Part shown: one piece after another, positions 34,455 through 43,312 of the stretch
Position numbering within the stretch: position 1 is the first letter of the stretch
How the letters are laid out: every line of letters begins with the position of its first letter
NCBI GenBank assembly: GCA_048859965.1
Contig: JBLIZO010000037.1
Location: 33,340 to 97,339, forward strand
Origin: Fluviibacter sp048859965
Lineage (GTDB): Bacteria > Pseudomonadota > Gammaproteobacteria > Burkholderiales > Rhodocyclaceae
Length of the DNA stretch: 64,000 nt
Direction of reading: 5' to 3'
Notes under the pieces: model-generated
Told to the model about the DNA's origin: nothing
Seen by the model: only the letters and a program-made list of their open reading frames with translations
The model's database searches: none
Made by a program: the position numbers and the translations under genes

Positions 34455-35333
34455 TCATTCGGTCTGACCCGACAGTTTTTCCAGCAGCTTGAGTACGGCG
34501 ATGGAATCCTCCTCGCCCATACCGGAACCCACCATCGCCTTGTACATTTGGGCGGTTGCGGCGGAGGCTGGCAGATACAACCCCAATTCGTGTGCGGTTT
34601 GCATGACGATATTCATGTCTTTCTCATGCATCCAACTCTTGAAGCCGGGCGCGAAGTTGCGGTCAAGCATCCGCTGCCCGTGATTTTCCAAAATCTTCGA
34701 GCCGGCGAAACCGCCCATCAGCGCCTCGCGCACCCGCGCCGGATCGGCGCCGTTCTTTTTGGCAAAGGCCATCGCTTCCGCCACGGCCAGCACCCCGACA
34801 CCGGTCAGGATCTGGTTGGCCGCCTTGGCAACCTGACCTGCGCCCGGGCCACCGATATACACCACGTTCTTACCCATACAGGCAAACAACGGCCGCACCT
34901 TGTCAAAGGCTGCCTGATCGCCGCCGACCATGATCGATAACGTACCGGCGACGGCGCCCACTTCTCCGCCAGACACCGGCGCGTCAAGAAACGTCACCCC
35001 TTGCGCACCCAGATCTACACCGATACTTTTAGCCGCCGCCGGCGGAATTGTGCTCATGTCCACGGCAATCAGCCCCGGATGGACGCCTTGTGCTACACCT
35101 TGCGCACCGAGCATCACATCGCGGACATCCGGTGCATCGGCCACCATCGAGAATACGACATCCGACTGTGCCGCAACGGCAGCCGGGCTTTCGGCGCCCT
35201 GCGCACCAGCCTCCAGCAGCGGCGCCATGGAGGCCTGGCGGCGCGCCCAGACCGTGACGGTATGACCGCCCTTCATCAGATTCAGAGCCATCGGGCGACC
35301 CATGATGCCCAGACCGACAAAACCGACACGCAT
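34455..35333 (-). CDS. garR: tartronate-semialdehyde reductase (2-hydroxy-3-oxopropionate reductase)
   Basis: A 292-residue beta-hydroxyacid dehydrogenase that reduces tartronate semialdehyde to D-glycerate. It has the Rossmann motif GFVGLGIMGRPMALNLMKGG, the substrate-binding DAPVSGGEVGAVAGTL, the catalytic lysine in GQVAKAANQILTGV, and the KDMNIVMQTAHELG stretch shared by GarR and GlxR. GGAG lies seven bases before the ATG. A 3-hydroxyisobutyrate dehydrogenase is the nearest alternative; the nearby glycerate kinase and glycolate oxidase favour GarR. Glyoxylate carboligase, which would supply its substrate, is not in the window. Confidence 0.88.
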   Translation of the reverse strand: MRVGFVGLGIMGRPMALNLMKGGHTVTVWARRQASMAPLLEAGAQGAESPAAVAAQSDVVFSMVADAPDVRDVMLGAQGVAQGVHPGLIAVDMSTIPPAAAKSIGVDLGAQGVTFLDAPVSGGEVGAVAGTLSIMVGGDQAAFDKVRPLFACMGKNVVYIGGPGAGQVAKAANQILTGVGVLAVAEAMAFAKKNGADPARVREALMGGFAGSKILENHGQRMLDRNFAPGFKSWMHEKDMNIVMQTAHELGLYLPASAATAQMYKAMVGSGMGEEDSIAVLKLLEKLSGQTE

Positions 35334-35458
35334 AACAACACTCCAGAAGAAATGCGCCGCTTACAAGCAGCCTTTGATTATTTGGCAAAGCTTTTCTTCG
35401 CCACGCAATGCATCAAGGATAATGCTGGCAGTTTCTCACAAATCACGCACACCCGAAT

Positions 35459-36244
35459 ATGCGCATTATCTCTGCCAATCTGAATGGCATCCGTTCCGCC
35501 TGGAAAAAAGGCTTTGCACAGTGGCTTGCCACCCAGGATGCCGATGCTGTCTGCACCCAGGAAGTCCGCGCCACACTGGCCGACATGGCCAAGGACGGCA
35601 CCATGGAAAACCCGGCTGGACTCACCGGCTACTGGCACCTGGCGGAACGGCCCGGCTACAGTGGCGTCGGCATCTGGACCGCGCACACCCCAAAACAGAT
35701 CACCCAGGGCATCGGACATCCGGATTTTGATGCGGAAGGACGCTATCTGGAACTCAACCTTGGCAACGTGACCGTGGTGTCGCTTTACCTGCCCTCCGGT
35801 TCCAGCTCACCGGAGCGGCAGGCCGCCAAATTTCATTTCATGGACGAATTTCTGCCGCGCATGAAGGCGCTCAAAGCCTCCGGCCGAGAAGTCATTGTCT
35901 GCGGTGACTGGAATATCGCTCACAAGGAACAGGATCTCAAGAACTGGAAGTCCAACCAGAAGAACTCCGGATTCCTGCCGGAAGAACGTGCCTGGATGAC
36001 CCAACTGCTCGATGAGCTGGGCTGGGTCGATGTGTATCGCGCGCTCCATCCGGATACCACGGCCGCGTGTTACACATGGTGGAGCAACCGTGGTCAGGCC
36101 TATGCCAACAATGTGGGGTGGCGGATTGACTACCAGATCGCCACACCGGGCGTTGCAGCAAAAGCCACGCAGGCCAGTGTCTACAAGGACGAAAAGTTCT
36201 CGGATCACGCCCCACTGGTCATTGATTACGATTTCAGCTTGTAA
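35459..36244 (+). CDS. xth: exodeoxyribonuclease III
   Basis: A 261-residue AP endonuclease and 3'-5' exonuclease of the exoIII family, acting in base-excision repair. The start MRIISANLNGIRSAWKKG, CTQEVRATLAD with the metal-binding glutamate, GDWNIAHKEQDLKNWKSN, GWRIDYQIATPG and KFSDHAPLVIDYDF cover the catalytic set. The 125-bp gap to garR (divergent) shows no clear promoter. A SMUG1-type uracil-DNA glycosylase, which makes AP sites, is encoded 1.2 kb away. Confidence 0.93.
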   Translation: MRIISANLNGIRSAWKKGFAQWLATQDADAVCTQEVRATLADMAKDGTMENPAGLTGYWHLAERPGYSGVGIWTAHTPKQITQGIGHPDFDAEGRYLELNLGNVTVVSLYLPSGSSSPERQAAKFHFMDEFLPRMKALKASGREVIVCGDWNIAHKEQDLKNWKSNQKNSGFLPEERAWMTQLLDELGWVDVYRALHPDTTAACYTWWSNRGQAYANNVGWRIDYQIATPGVAAKATQASVYKDEKFSDHAPLVIDYDFSL

Positions 36245-36337
36245 CCCGGGCAGGATTGCCAGACCCTCACGTTAAGGGTAGGCTAAGTTCAGGAATGCAT
36301 AATAGGCATTCGCAAACACATTTCAGAAAGGATTCAC

Positions 36338-36646
36338 ATGACGAACACTACCGCCGCCAAAGGAAAACTGGTTGCTGATCTGAAACTGGTTGTTGCCGAC
36401 ACTGAAGAGTTGCTGCGCGCGACGGCCGGTCAGGCGGGTGAACAGGTGGCCGAGTTGCGCCACCGCTTGGAGAAGCGTCTGCAGGACGCCAAAGTAGCGC
36501 TGATTGACGCACAGCTTTTTGCGAGCGAAAAAGCCAAAGCGGCTGCGCATGCCACAGATGATTTCGTTCATGCCGAGCCGTGGAAAGCGGTGGGTATTGC
36601 CGCCGCGCTGGGCTTGGCCTTGGGCGTGTTGATCGGCCGTCGTTAA
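36338..36646 (+). CDS. DUF883 (ElaB/YqjD) membrane-anchored protein
   Basis: A 102-residue protein with a long amphipathic, probably coiled-coil region (about residues 5-70, e.g. DLKLVVADTEELLRATAGQAG) and one C-terminal transmembrane helix (about residues 83-99) ending GRR. In E. coli the homologues YqjD and ElaB are tail-anchored in the inner membrane and bind 70S ribosomes in stationary phase. Upstream, CATAAT at 36298-36303 after TG gives a possible extended -10. It starts the yqjD-yqjE-yqjK-like set. Confidence 0.87.
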   Translation: MTNTTAAKGKLVADLKLVVADTEELLRATAGQAGEQVAELRHRLEKRLQDAKVALIDAQLFASEKAKAAAHATDDFVHAEPWKAVGIAAALGLALGVLIGRR

Positions 36647-36661
36647 TCAAGGCAGGGTTGC

Positions 36662-37087
36662 ATGTCGTTACTCAACGCAGCCCGTGACCATGTGCGCCAA
36701 TTGCTCGGGGTGGTACAAACACGCCTCGAGCTATTGGGCTTGGAACTGGCTGACGCACGCGACCACCTGATTGCGCTTTTTGCGCTCACAGCGGTTGCCG
36801 TTTTTTTCTCCGGCGTTGCCGTGGTGACCCTACTGGCGTGGCTGGTGCTGGCCTACTGGGAGCAGCGTCTGGTGATTCTGGGTGCAGCAACCGTTCTATT
36901 CACCCTGTTGATGCTCGTCGCCATCTGGCGTGCCAGCAAGCACGCACAGGCTGGCGCCAATATTTTCTCGGATAGCCTGCAGGCCTTGCAGCTTGACCGG
37001 GCAGCGCTTCGCCCACCGTCGGCATCCGAACCGACCCCGCATCCGGCGCCCGCGAACAGCGACGCCCGTAACCATGTCGGCGATTAA
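36662..37087 (+). CDS. phage holin family/YqjE-like membrane protein
   Basis: A 141-residue inner-membrane protein with an N-terminal amphipathic helix (SLLNAARDHVRQLLGVVQTR), the family stretch LLGLELADARDHL, and two transmembrane helices (about residues 38-60 and 68-90). A polar proline-rich tail ends the protein. This is the YqjE (phage_holin_3_6) family; no lysis role is implied. It follows the DUF883 gene after 15 bp and overlaps the next gene by 14 bp. Function is unknown; the three genes are likely co-expressed under stress. Confidence 0.83.
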   Translation: MSLLNAARDHVRQLLGVVQTRLELLGLELADARDHLIALFALTAVAVFFSGVAVVTLLAWLVLAYWEQRLVILGAATVLFTLLMLVAIWRASKHAQAGANIFSDSLQALQLDRAALRPPSASEPTPHPAPANSDARNHVGD

Positions 37088-37379
37088 AGCCCGAGCGATT
37101 CAACGAGGCCGCCTGCTCGAGCGTATTACGCAGCAGCGTCTGGCACTCAGCGTCAGCAACGCACCCCTATGCGATGCGTTAAATACAGTCGATCAGGTCA
37201 TCGAGGGTGCCGAGCGCACACGCCGCTGGGTCACTGAAAACCCGCTGACGGTTGGCGTAGGCCTTCTGGCACTGGTCATCTGGCGCCCCAAAGGCGCTCT
37301 GAAACTTGCCAAGAACGGCGTTCTGGGTTGGCGGGCCTGGCGTCTGGCGCGTCAGCAGCTCCGCGCATTTCTCGCCTGA
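37074..37379 (+). CDS. YqjK-like protein
   Basis: A 101-residue basic protein starting MSAIKARAIQRGRLLERI. A central helix (LCDALNTVDQVIEGAERTRR) is followed by a short hydrophobic segment (PLTVGVGLLALVIWRP) and a basic C-terminal helix. This pattern is that of YqjK, the third member of the yqjD-yqjE-yqjK group. The open frame reaches back to 36930 inside yqjE, but the ATG at 37074 gives the expected size. No biochemical function is known. Confidence 0.72.
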   Translation: MSAIKARAIQRGRLLERITQQRLALSVSNAPLCDALNTVDQVIEGAERTRRWVTENPLTVGVGLLALVIWRPKGALKLAKNGVLGWRAWRLARQQLRAFLA

Positions 37380-37416
37380 AATCCTGAGCCGGACAGCCGC
37401 CCGGCAAGTTCTCGCG

Positions 37417-38142
37417 TTACGTCCAGATACCCTGTTCAGCGAGTTGCCGGGTTGCGGCTTCAGCCCAACCCCGATTGGCCGCTGGCGATGCCGGGCTCGG
37501 GTGCAATACCCGACCAATCCGAGGTTGATGCAGACTGCCTGCCAAAGCCCGTTCGGCTTGTGCCTGCGCATAAGCACCGACGCCCACCACCCAATCCGGA
37601 CGCATGGTTGCCACCAGCGTACGTAGGTGTATGTCACAAGCCTCAATGACGGGCGCCATTTCCGCCGCAGGCAATTTGTCCGGCGTTACGTTGCGGCCAT
37701 TGTCGAAGAAGGCCAGCGGACAGTAATTGGCCACAAAGTGTTCGGCAAAAAAATGTTCCGGCGACCCGAAACGATCGCGGAACAAGCCCCACAGGCGGCG
37801 CCCGCTGACCTCCGAGCGCGTGCACGACCAGCCTTCGATCGGGCGCTTGGGATTCATATGCAATGGCGCTCTGATCGGTGCGTTGATCCGCAACCAGTCA
37901 TGCACTATCGCGACTTCGCCAAAGGGCACGCCCACCTGCACCATCCCGAAGGGGCCGGGATTCATGCCCAGAAAAACAACGCGACGAGGCTGCGGCGCAC
38001 TACCCCACAGCGTGAGGTACTGATCATGTGCCGCACCGGCGTAATCCAGCGGATTGTAAACATGCGTGACCGGTGCCGAAAAAGACAAACCGTCCAGCGC
38101 CGAGGCCAGCGTATGCGCCGCATTAATAAGCGCAGTACTCAC
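37417..38142 (-). CDS. single-strand-selective monofunctional uracil-DNA glycosylase, SMUG1 type
   Basis: A 241-residue UDG-superfamily protein with the SMUG1 hallmarks: VYNPLDYAGAAHDQYL near residue 28, motif 1 GMNPGPFGMVQ (59-69) then VPFGEV, the HMNPKRPIEGWSCTRSEVSG stretch with RLWGLF, NYCPLAFF, and motif 2 HPSPASP (214-220). SMUG1 enzymes remove uracil, and often 5-hydroxymethyluracil or xanthine, from DNA. The family is best known from animals and occurs in scattered bacteria. The start is GTG, overlapping the transporter stop by 4 bp. It ends the nine-gene run from gshA. Confidence 0.9.
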   Translation of the reverse strand: MSTALINAAHTLASALDGLSFSAPVTHVYNPLDYAGAAHDQYLTLWGSAPQPRRVVFLGMNPGPFGMVQVGVPFGEVAIVHDWLRINAPIRAPLHMNPKRPIEGWSCTRSEVSGRRLWGLFRDRFGSPEHFFAEHFVANYCPLAFFDNGRNVTPDKLPAAEMAPVIEACDIHLRTLVATMRPDWVVGVGAYAQAQAERALAGSLHQPRIGRVLHPSPASPAANRGWAEAATRQLAEQGIWT

Positions 38143-39461
38143 GCAACCGCCTCGCTGGCGCTGTCGCCGCCATCTTGACCAAGCGCATCGCCCGACCAGG
38201 GCGCCACTTTAAACAGCAGCAGCATGCCCGGAATCGCCAGGGCCGCGCATAGCCAGAAAAACCCCAGCCACCCGAGCTGCTCTACCAGCCAGCCTGCTGA
38301 CGCATTGACCAATGTGCGCGGCACTGCCGCCAGGCTGGTGAACAGCGCGAATTGCGTGGCCGTATAAGCACGATTTGTGGCGCGCGCGATAAAGGCGACG
38401 AAGGCTGCCGTGCCGAGGCCAACACCCAGTGCTTCAAAGCCAATGACCCACGCCAGATTCCAGAGTTGCCCGCTGCCGATATCTGGCTGCGGCCCCAGCG
38501 CGGCCAGCCAGGCGAAACCGAAAATCGAGACCACCTGAACGACGCCGAACAACCAGAGCGCGCGGTTGATACCGAGCTTCACCATCCACAAACCACCCAG
38601 CAAACCACCAATCACCGCCGGCCACAGGCCTGCATTTTTGGCGACCAAACCGATCTCACTCTTGGCATAACCCATATCGAGATAAAACGGCGTCGCCAGC
38701 GCGGTACACAGCGAATCACCGAGCTTGTAGCAGAAAATAAACGCCAGAACCATGAGCGCGCTCCGCCAACCCGCACGGTTGATAAACTCATTGAAGGGCT
38801 CAACGACTGCTTGCCGCAACGTGCGCGGGGCCAGATCGTCGGCCGCGGGTTCGCTCACCCAAAAAGTACACATGATGCCAGGCACCATGAAGGCCGCCGT
38901 CACCCAGAAGACCTCTTGCCACGGCAAATGATCAGCCAGAATCAGCGACACCGAGCCAGGCACCAGCCCCGCAACACGATAGGCGTTGACGAACACTGAG
39001 TTACCCAAACCCAGCTCGGCATCTGACAGCAGTTCACGCCGGAAAGCGTCCAGCGCAATATCCTGGGTCGCAGAAAACACCGCGACCAACGCAGCAATCA
39101 GCATAATGCTGCCGATCTCTGTCTGCGGGTCCAGCCCGCCAAGCGCACCGATGGCGCCGACCAGGCCCAGTTGGGTGACCAGCATCCAGCCGCGACGCCG
39201 ACCCAGCTTCAGGAAGTTGAGTCCATAGCGGTCGAGCAACGGTGCCCAGATGAATTTCCAGGTATAGGGAAACTGAATCAGTGCGAAGAGGCCAATGGTC
39301 TTGAGGTTGACGCCGCTTGAGCGCAACCAGGCGGGCACCAGATTCAGCAGCAGATAGAGCGGCAGCCCCGACGCAAAGCCGATCAGGACGCAAATAGCCA
39401 TGTGGCGCGTCCACAGGGCGCGCCACATGGCGGGTTTCTTGTCGTCGGCAACCTCAGTCAT
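38139..39461 (-). CDS. AmpG-like MFS transporter
   Basis: A 440-residue major-facilitator permease with 12 or more predicted helices. The N-terminal IGFASGLPLYLLLNLVPAWL, the LIQFPYTWKFIWAPLLDRYG motif and LGRRRGWMLVTQLGL are characteristic of AmpG, the importer of anhydro-muropeptides for cell-wall recycling. ATQDIALDAFRREL is also AmpG-like. It overlaps metW and the SMUG1 gene by 4 bp each. Muropeptide import is the most likely role but paralogues with other substrates exist. Confidence 0.82.
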   Translation of the reverse strand: MTEVADDKKPAMWRALWTRHMAICVLIGFASGLPLYLLLNLVPAWLRSSGVNLKTIGLFALIQFPYTWKFIWAPLLDRYGLNFLKLGRRRGWMLVTQLGLVGAIGALGGLDPQTEIGSIMLIAALVAVFSATQDIALDAFRRELLSDAELGLGNSVFVNAYRVAGLVPGSVSLILADHLPWQEVFWVTAAFMVPGIMCTFWVSEPAADDLAPRTLRQAVVEPFNEFINRAGWRSALMVLAFIFCYKLGDSLCTALATPFYLDMGYAKSEIGLVAKNAGLWPAVIGGLLGGLWMVKLGINRALWLFGVVQVVSIFGFAWLAALGPQPDIGSGQLWNLAWVIGFEALGVGLGTAAFVAFIARATNRAYTATQFALFTSLAAVPRTLVNASAGWLVEQLGWLGFFWLCAALAIPGMLLLFKVAPWSGDALGQDGGDSASEAVA

Positions 39462-40084
39462 ACACGCCCCAGGCGGCAGATCGCGGTGTCGGCGAGAAAA
39501 TTGACGTCGTCATACACGCGCGCGCCGTTATCCAGCGCAACAATCTCGTGAATGACGATGCCCTGCTCGGCGCACAGCGCCTCGAAATCGGCAATGGTAA
39601 AAAACCGGACATTCGGCGTATCAAACCACTGATACGGCAGGCTCTCGGAGACAGGCATGCGGCCCTTGAGGATGGCCTGACGGTGTGTGTAATAACCGAA
39701 GTTCGGAAACGACACCACCGCCTCGCGACCAACGCGCAATAATTCATTCAGCAGACCTACCGTGTTCTGGATCATCTGCAGCGACAACGACATGATGACG
39801 TGATCAAAGGCACCATTTTCGAAACCGGCCAGACCGCGTTCCAGATTGACCTGAATGACGTTGACACCGGACTTCAGGCATTCCAGCACGCAGACCGGGT
39901 CCTTCTCGATACCGTAACCGACGACCTGCTTCTCATCCATTAAGCGCCGCAACAGCGTGCCATCACCGCAACCGAGGTCGAGCACACGCTCGCCCGGCGC
40001 AATCCAGCCAGCAATGGCATCGAGGTCGGCGCGCAGTGTGACCAGGTCAAGGCGCACGGGCCTGGGCGTCTTAGCGGTACTCAT
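39458..40084 (-). CDS. metW: methionine biosynthesis protein MetW
   Basis: A 208-residue SAM-dependent methyltransferase-fold protein. RVLDLGCGDGTLLRRL is the SAM-binding motif I; GYGIEKDPVCVLECLKSGVNVIQ and FDHVIMSLSLQMIQNT are the MetW-specific stretches. MetW partners with MetX in O-acylhomoserine formation in several bacteria, though its catalytic role remains unclear. The ATG overlaps the metX stop by 4 bp, the usual metX-metW arrangement. Confidence 0.94.
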   Translation of the reverse strand: MSTAKTPRPVRLDLVTLRADLDAIAGWIAPGERVLDLGCGDGTLLRRLMDEKQVVGYGIEKDPVCVLECLKSGVNVIQVNLERGLAGFENGAFDHVIMSLSLQMIQNTVGLLNELLRVGREAVVSFPNFGYYTHRQAILKGRMPVSESLPYQWFDTPNVRFFTIADFEALCAEQGIVIHEIVALDNGARVYDDVNFLADTAICRLGRV

Positions 40085-41220
40085 AGCACCACCTCCTCGA
40101 AGTAGGTCCGCAATACGGCGTGGTACTGGGCATCGTCGAGCAGGAACGAATCATGACCATGCACACTGTCGATTTCGGCGTAGCTGACACGGCGGCCGTT
40201 GTGCACGAGCGCCGTCATGATTTCGCGGCTGCGCTCGGGCGAAAAACGCCAGTCAGTCGTGAAGGCGACGACCAGAAAGTCAGCTTTCGCCTTGGCCAAC
40301 GCATCGTCCAGACTACCGCCTACCTGGGCGGCGGGATCAAAATAATCCAGCGCCTTGGTGGTCAGCAGATAGGTATTGGCATCAAAGTAGCCCGAGAATT
40401 TTTCGCCCTGATAGCGCAGATACGATTCGATCTGGAAATCGGTCTCATAGCTGTATTTGAGCGCACCGTCCTTGAGCGAACGACCGAACTTCTCGGCCAT
40501 CTGGTCATCGGACAGATAGGTGATATGGCCAAGCATGCGCGCCAGCTTGAGACCACGCGCCGGCACCACGCCCTGTTCGTAATAGTGCCCCCCATGGAAA
40601 TCGGGGTCCGTCAGAATTGCCTGGCGGGCGACTTCATTAAACGCGATGTTCTGTGCGGTCAACTTGGGCGCCGAGGCGATCACAACGGCGTGACGCAGAC
40701 GGTCGGGAAAGGTCAGTGTCCATTGCATGGCCTGCATACCGCCCAGCGAACCGCCGACCACGGCAGCCCAGCACTGTATGCCCAGGTAGTCAGCCAGTCG
40801 CGCCTGAGCATCGACCCAGTCTTCCACGGTGACCACCGGGAAATCTGCACCGTAGAGTTTGCCGGTTTTGGCATTGACCGTATTCGGCCCACTGGAGCCG
40901 TAACAGCCCCCCAGATTGTTCACGCCAACGACAAAGAATTTGTTGGTATCCAGCGGTTTTCCCGGCCCGATCAGGTTATCCCACCAGCCGGTCGTTTCTT
41001 CACGGTTATCGGCATCGTGATATCCGGCAACATGATGGTTGCCGGAAAGCGCATGGCAGACCAATACGGCATTGCTGGCATCGGCATTGAGCGTGCCATA
41101 GGTTTCATAAACCAGAGAAAATGCCGGCAACACAGCGCCACTCTTCAGCGGCAGTGGGTCACTGCACTGAAAAGTTTGTGGCCGAACCAGGCCGACAGAG
41201 CCGGCAAAAACATCGTTCAT
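40081..41220 (-). CDS. metX: homoserine O-acyltransferase MetX
   Basis: A 379-residue alpha/beta-hydrolase-fold acyltransferase for the first committed step of methionine synthesis. The nucleophile elbow is GGSLGGMQAMQW, with the acid and base of the triad in AFTTDWRFSP and SVHGHDSFL. The oxyanion region follows VCHALSGNHH. Whether it uses acetyl- or succinyl-CoA cannot be read from the motifs alone; many proteobacterial MetX proteins linked with MetW use succinyl-CoA. It begins 11 bp downstream of the EI gene, leaving no room for a SAM riboswitch. Confidence 0.94.
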   Translation of the reverse strand: MNDVFAGSVGLVRPQTFQCSDPLPLKSGAVLPAFSLVYETYGTLNADASNAVLVCHALSGNHHVAGYHDADNREETTGWWDNLIGPGKPLDTNKFFVVGVNNLGGCYGSSGPNTVNAKTGKLYGADFPVVTVEDWVDAQARLADYLGIQCWAAVVGGSLGGMQAMQWTLTFPDRLRHAVVIASAPKLTAQNIAFNEVARQAILTDPDFHGGHYYEQGVVPARGLKLARMLGHITYLSDDQMAEKFGRSLKDGALKYSYETDFQIESYLRYQGEKFSGYFDANTYLLTTKALDYFDPAAQVGGSLDDALAKAKADFLVVAFTTDWRFSPERSREIMTALVHNGRRVSYAEIDSVHGHDSFLLDDAQYHAVLRTYFEEVVL

Positions 41221-41231
41221 GAAGATAACCG

Positions 41232-42989
41232 TTAACGGGCCGAATGATCGGCCGGTGTCGAATTCAGGCGACGAATCTGCTCACGGATCTGGGCAGGATC
41301 GTCAATACGCAGCAATTTGCGCACCATGGGCGCTAATTGTCCTACATCCGAGGTCAGAATCTGCTGCTTCACCTCGAGAATTTGTGAGGGATGCATCGAG
41401 AAGTGGCGCAGCCCCATGCCCAGCAACAACCGTGTCAGCTTCGGGTTGCCCGCGAGCTCGCCACAGATGGATACCGGCACACCGGCTTTTTCACCACCGG
41501 CCAGGGTGTGCGCGATGAGCATCAGCACCGCCGGATGCAGTGAGTCGTAGAGATCCGCGACCTCTTCGTCGCCACGATCGATCGCTAAGGTGTACTGCGT
41601 CAGATCATTCGTGCCGATGGAAACGAAGTCCAGACGCTTCAGAAACATATTGAGCGCCAGGGCTGCCGCAGGAATCTCGATCATGCCGCCCAGTTGAATA
41701 TCTTCGCCGTAAGCCACACGCCGATCACGCAACTCTTCACGCGCCCGCTCGATCGCCGCTCGCGTCGCCTCAACCTCTTGCACGTTTGAGATCATAGGAA
41801 TGAGAACGCGTACCGGGCCAAATCGTGCCGCGCGCAAAATAGCGCGCAACTGGATGCCGAACATGGCCGGTTCGGAAAGCGACAGGCGGATACCCCGACG
41901 ACCAAGCGCCGGGTTGATCGCGCTGCGTGCCTGATCAAAGGTTTTGTCGGCGCCCAGATCATAGGTTCGGATAACGACCGGCTTACCGGCCATACCTTTA
42001 ACCACCTTGCGATACGCCTCATACTGCTCGTCTTCGGAAGGCACTTCGCGCCGATTCAGAAACAGAAACTCCGTACGGAACAGCCCGATGCCGTCGGCAC
42101 CATTATCCTTCGCCGCCTGCACGTCGTCCGGCAGCTCAATGTTGGCGAGCAGATCGATACGCACATCGTCGAGCGTCAAGGACTCCGCTTTTTTGAGGCG
42201 CTTGAGCTTGCTGCGCTCCAGCTCGATCTGCGTTTTACGCAGACGATATTCTTCCAGCACCCGCTCATCGGGGTTGATGATGATGACACCCCGGTAGCCA
42301 TCAACGATGAGCAGTTCACCATCCTTGATAGCTTCACGCGCGCCACGTAGACCGACGACCGCCGGAATGGCCATACTACGGGCCAGAATGGCCGTGTGCG
42401 AGGTCGCCCCACCGACATCGGTCACAAAGGCGGCGAACCGGTGTTCTTTGAAGCTGATCAAGTCGGAGGGTGGCAGATCGTGTGCCACGATAATCTGTTC
42501 CTCCTCCTTGACGCCTTTGGTGGTTTTACTCGACCGACCGATTTTGCCGGAACGGCCCATCAGCTCCTTGATGACGCGTTCAACCACCTGCACCACGTCA
42601 GTCTTGCGTTCGCGCAGATAGGGGTCATCAAACGCATCAAACTGTTTGACCAGTGCATCCATCTGCTGCACCAAAGCCCATTCGGCGTTGCAACCACGCT
42701 CACGAATCAGGGCTTTAGGCACATCGACCAGTTCGGGGTCTTGCAAAATCAGGGCATGCACATCGATAAACGCCCGCATCTCGGCAGCCGACTCAACCAT
42801 ATCGCCGCGCAGCTCATCAAGTTCGACGCGCACCCGTTCCACGGCCTTCTCGAAACGGGCGACTTCTTTCTCCAACTGCCGTGTCGGCAGCGTCAAGTGC
42901 GCGACCTCCAGTGTCGCGTGCGATAGCAACTGGGCATGACCAATGGCAATGCCGCCGGAGACGCCAAGACCGTGCAGGGTAAAACTCAT
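41232..42989 (-). CDS. ptsI: phosphoenolpyruvate-protein phosphotransferase (Enzyme I)
   Basis: A 585-residue Enzyme I that autophosphorylates from PEP and passes phosphate to HPr. The N-terminal domain carries the active histidine in GGATSHTAILARSMAIP; the PEP-binding barrel has GADGIGLFRTEFLF, IRTYDLGADK, FVSIGTNDLTQYTLAIDR and the conserved cysteine in VSICGELAGNP. It lacks an N-terminal GAF domain, so it is the standard EI and not PtsP. It follows HPr after 19 bp. Confidence 0.95.
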   Translation of the reverse strand: MSFTLHGLGVSGGIAIGHAQLLSHATLEVAHLTLPTRQLEKEVARFEKAVERVRVELDELRGDMVESAAEMRAFIDVHALILQDPELVDVPKALIRERGCNAEWALVQQMDALVKQFDAFDDPYLRERKTDVVQVVERVIKELMGRSGKIGRSSKTTKGVKEEEQIIVAHDLPPSDLISFKEHRFAAFVTDVGGATSHTAILARSMAIPAVVGLRGAREAIKDGELLIVDGYRGVIIINPDERVLEEYRLRKTQIELERSKLKRLKKAESLTLDDVRIDLLANIELPDDVQAAKDNGADGIGLFRTEFLFLNRREVPSEDEQYEAYRKVVKGMAGKPVVIRTYDLGADKTFDQARSAINPALGRRGIRLSLSEPAMFGIQLRAILRAARFGPVRVLIPMISNVQEVEATRAAIERAREELRDRRVAYGEDIQLGGMIEIPAAALALNMFLKRLDFVSIGTNDLTQYTLAIDRGDEEVADLYDSLHPAVLMLIAHTLAGGEKAGVPVSICGELAGNPKLTRLLLGMGLRHFSMHPSQILEVKQQILTSDVGQLAPMVRKLLRIDDPAQIREQIRRLNSTPADHSAR

Positions 42990-43008
42990 GGACGCAACCC
43001 TCTCGCTT

Positions 43009-43284
43009 CTATTCGCCTTCGCCGAAATAATCGTTGATCAGGCCGACCAACGCCACCATCGCCGCCTCGGCATCGTCCCCATCGGTTTCCAGTGTGACCG
43101 TGGTACCTTTGCCGGCAGCCAGCATCATGACCCCCATGATGCTCTTGCCGTTCACACGACGACCATTGCGCTCGAGCCAGACGTCACAGCCAAAGGTGCC
43201 TGCCAGTTGCGTGAATTTGGCTGAGGCCCGCGCATGCAGGCCCAGCTTGTTGATGATCTCGACATCCTGGCGAATCGTGGTCAT
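43009..43284 (-). CDS. ptsH: phosphocarrier protein HPr
   Basis: A 91-residue HPr. The phosphorylated histidine is in KLGLHARASAKF (His17 here), and the regulatory serine region NGKSIMGVMMLAA is intact, so phosphorylation by an HPr kinase is possible. The frame can be read back to 43323 over the end of the EIIA gene, but the ATG at 43284 gives the usual MTTIRQDVEIINK start. No sugar-specific permease lies nearby, which points to a regulatory PTS. Confidence 0.94.
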   Translation of the reverse strand: MTTIRQDVEIINKLGLHARASAKFTQLAGTFGCDVWLERNGRRVNGKSIMGVMMLAAGKGTTVTLETDGDDAEAAMVALVGLINDYFGEGE

Positions 43285-43312
43285 AAGCGTTCTTTCATCA
43301 GCGCGATAGAAA

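Noticed and set aside
36662..37087. Phage holin as evidence of a prophage
   Set aside because: The protein is the chromosomal YqjE type, flanked by YqjD- and YqjK-like genes, with no phage genes around.
41221..41231. Possible SAM riboswitch before metX
   Set aside because: Only 11 bp separate ptsI and metX, so no leader element can fit.
40120..41235. A 371-codon open frame antisense to metX
   Set aside because: metX carries the complete catalytic set and fits its neighbours by 4-bp overlap; the antisense frame shows no motif.
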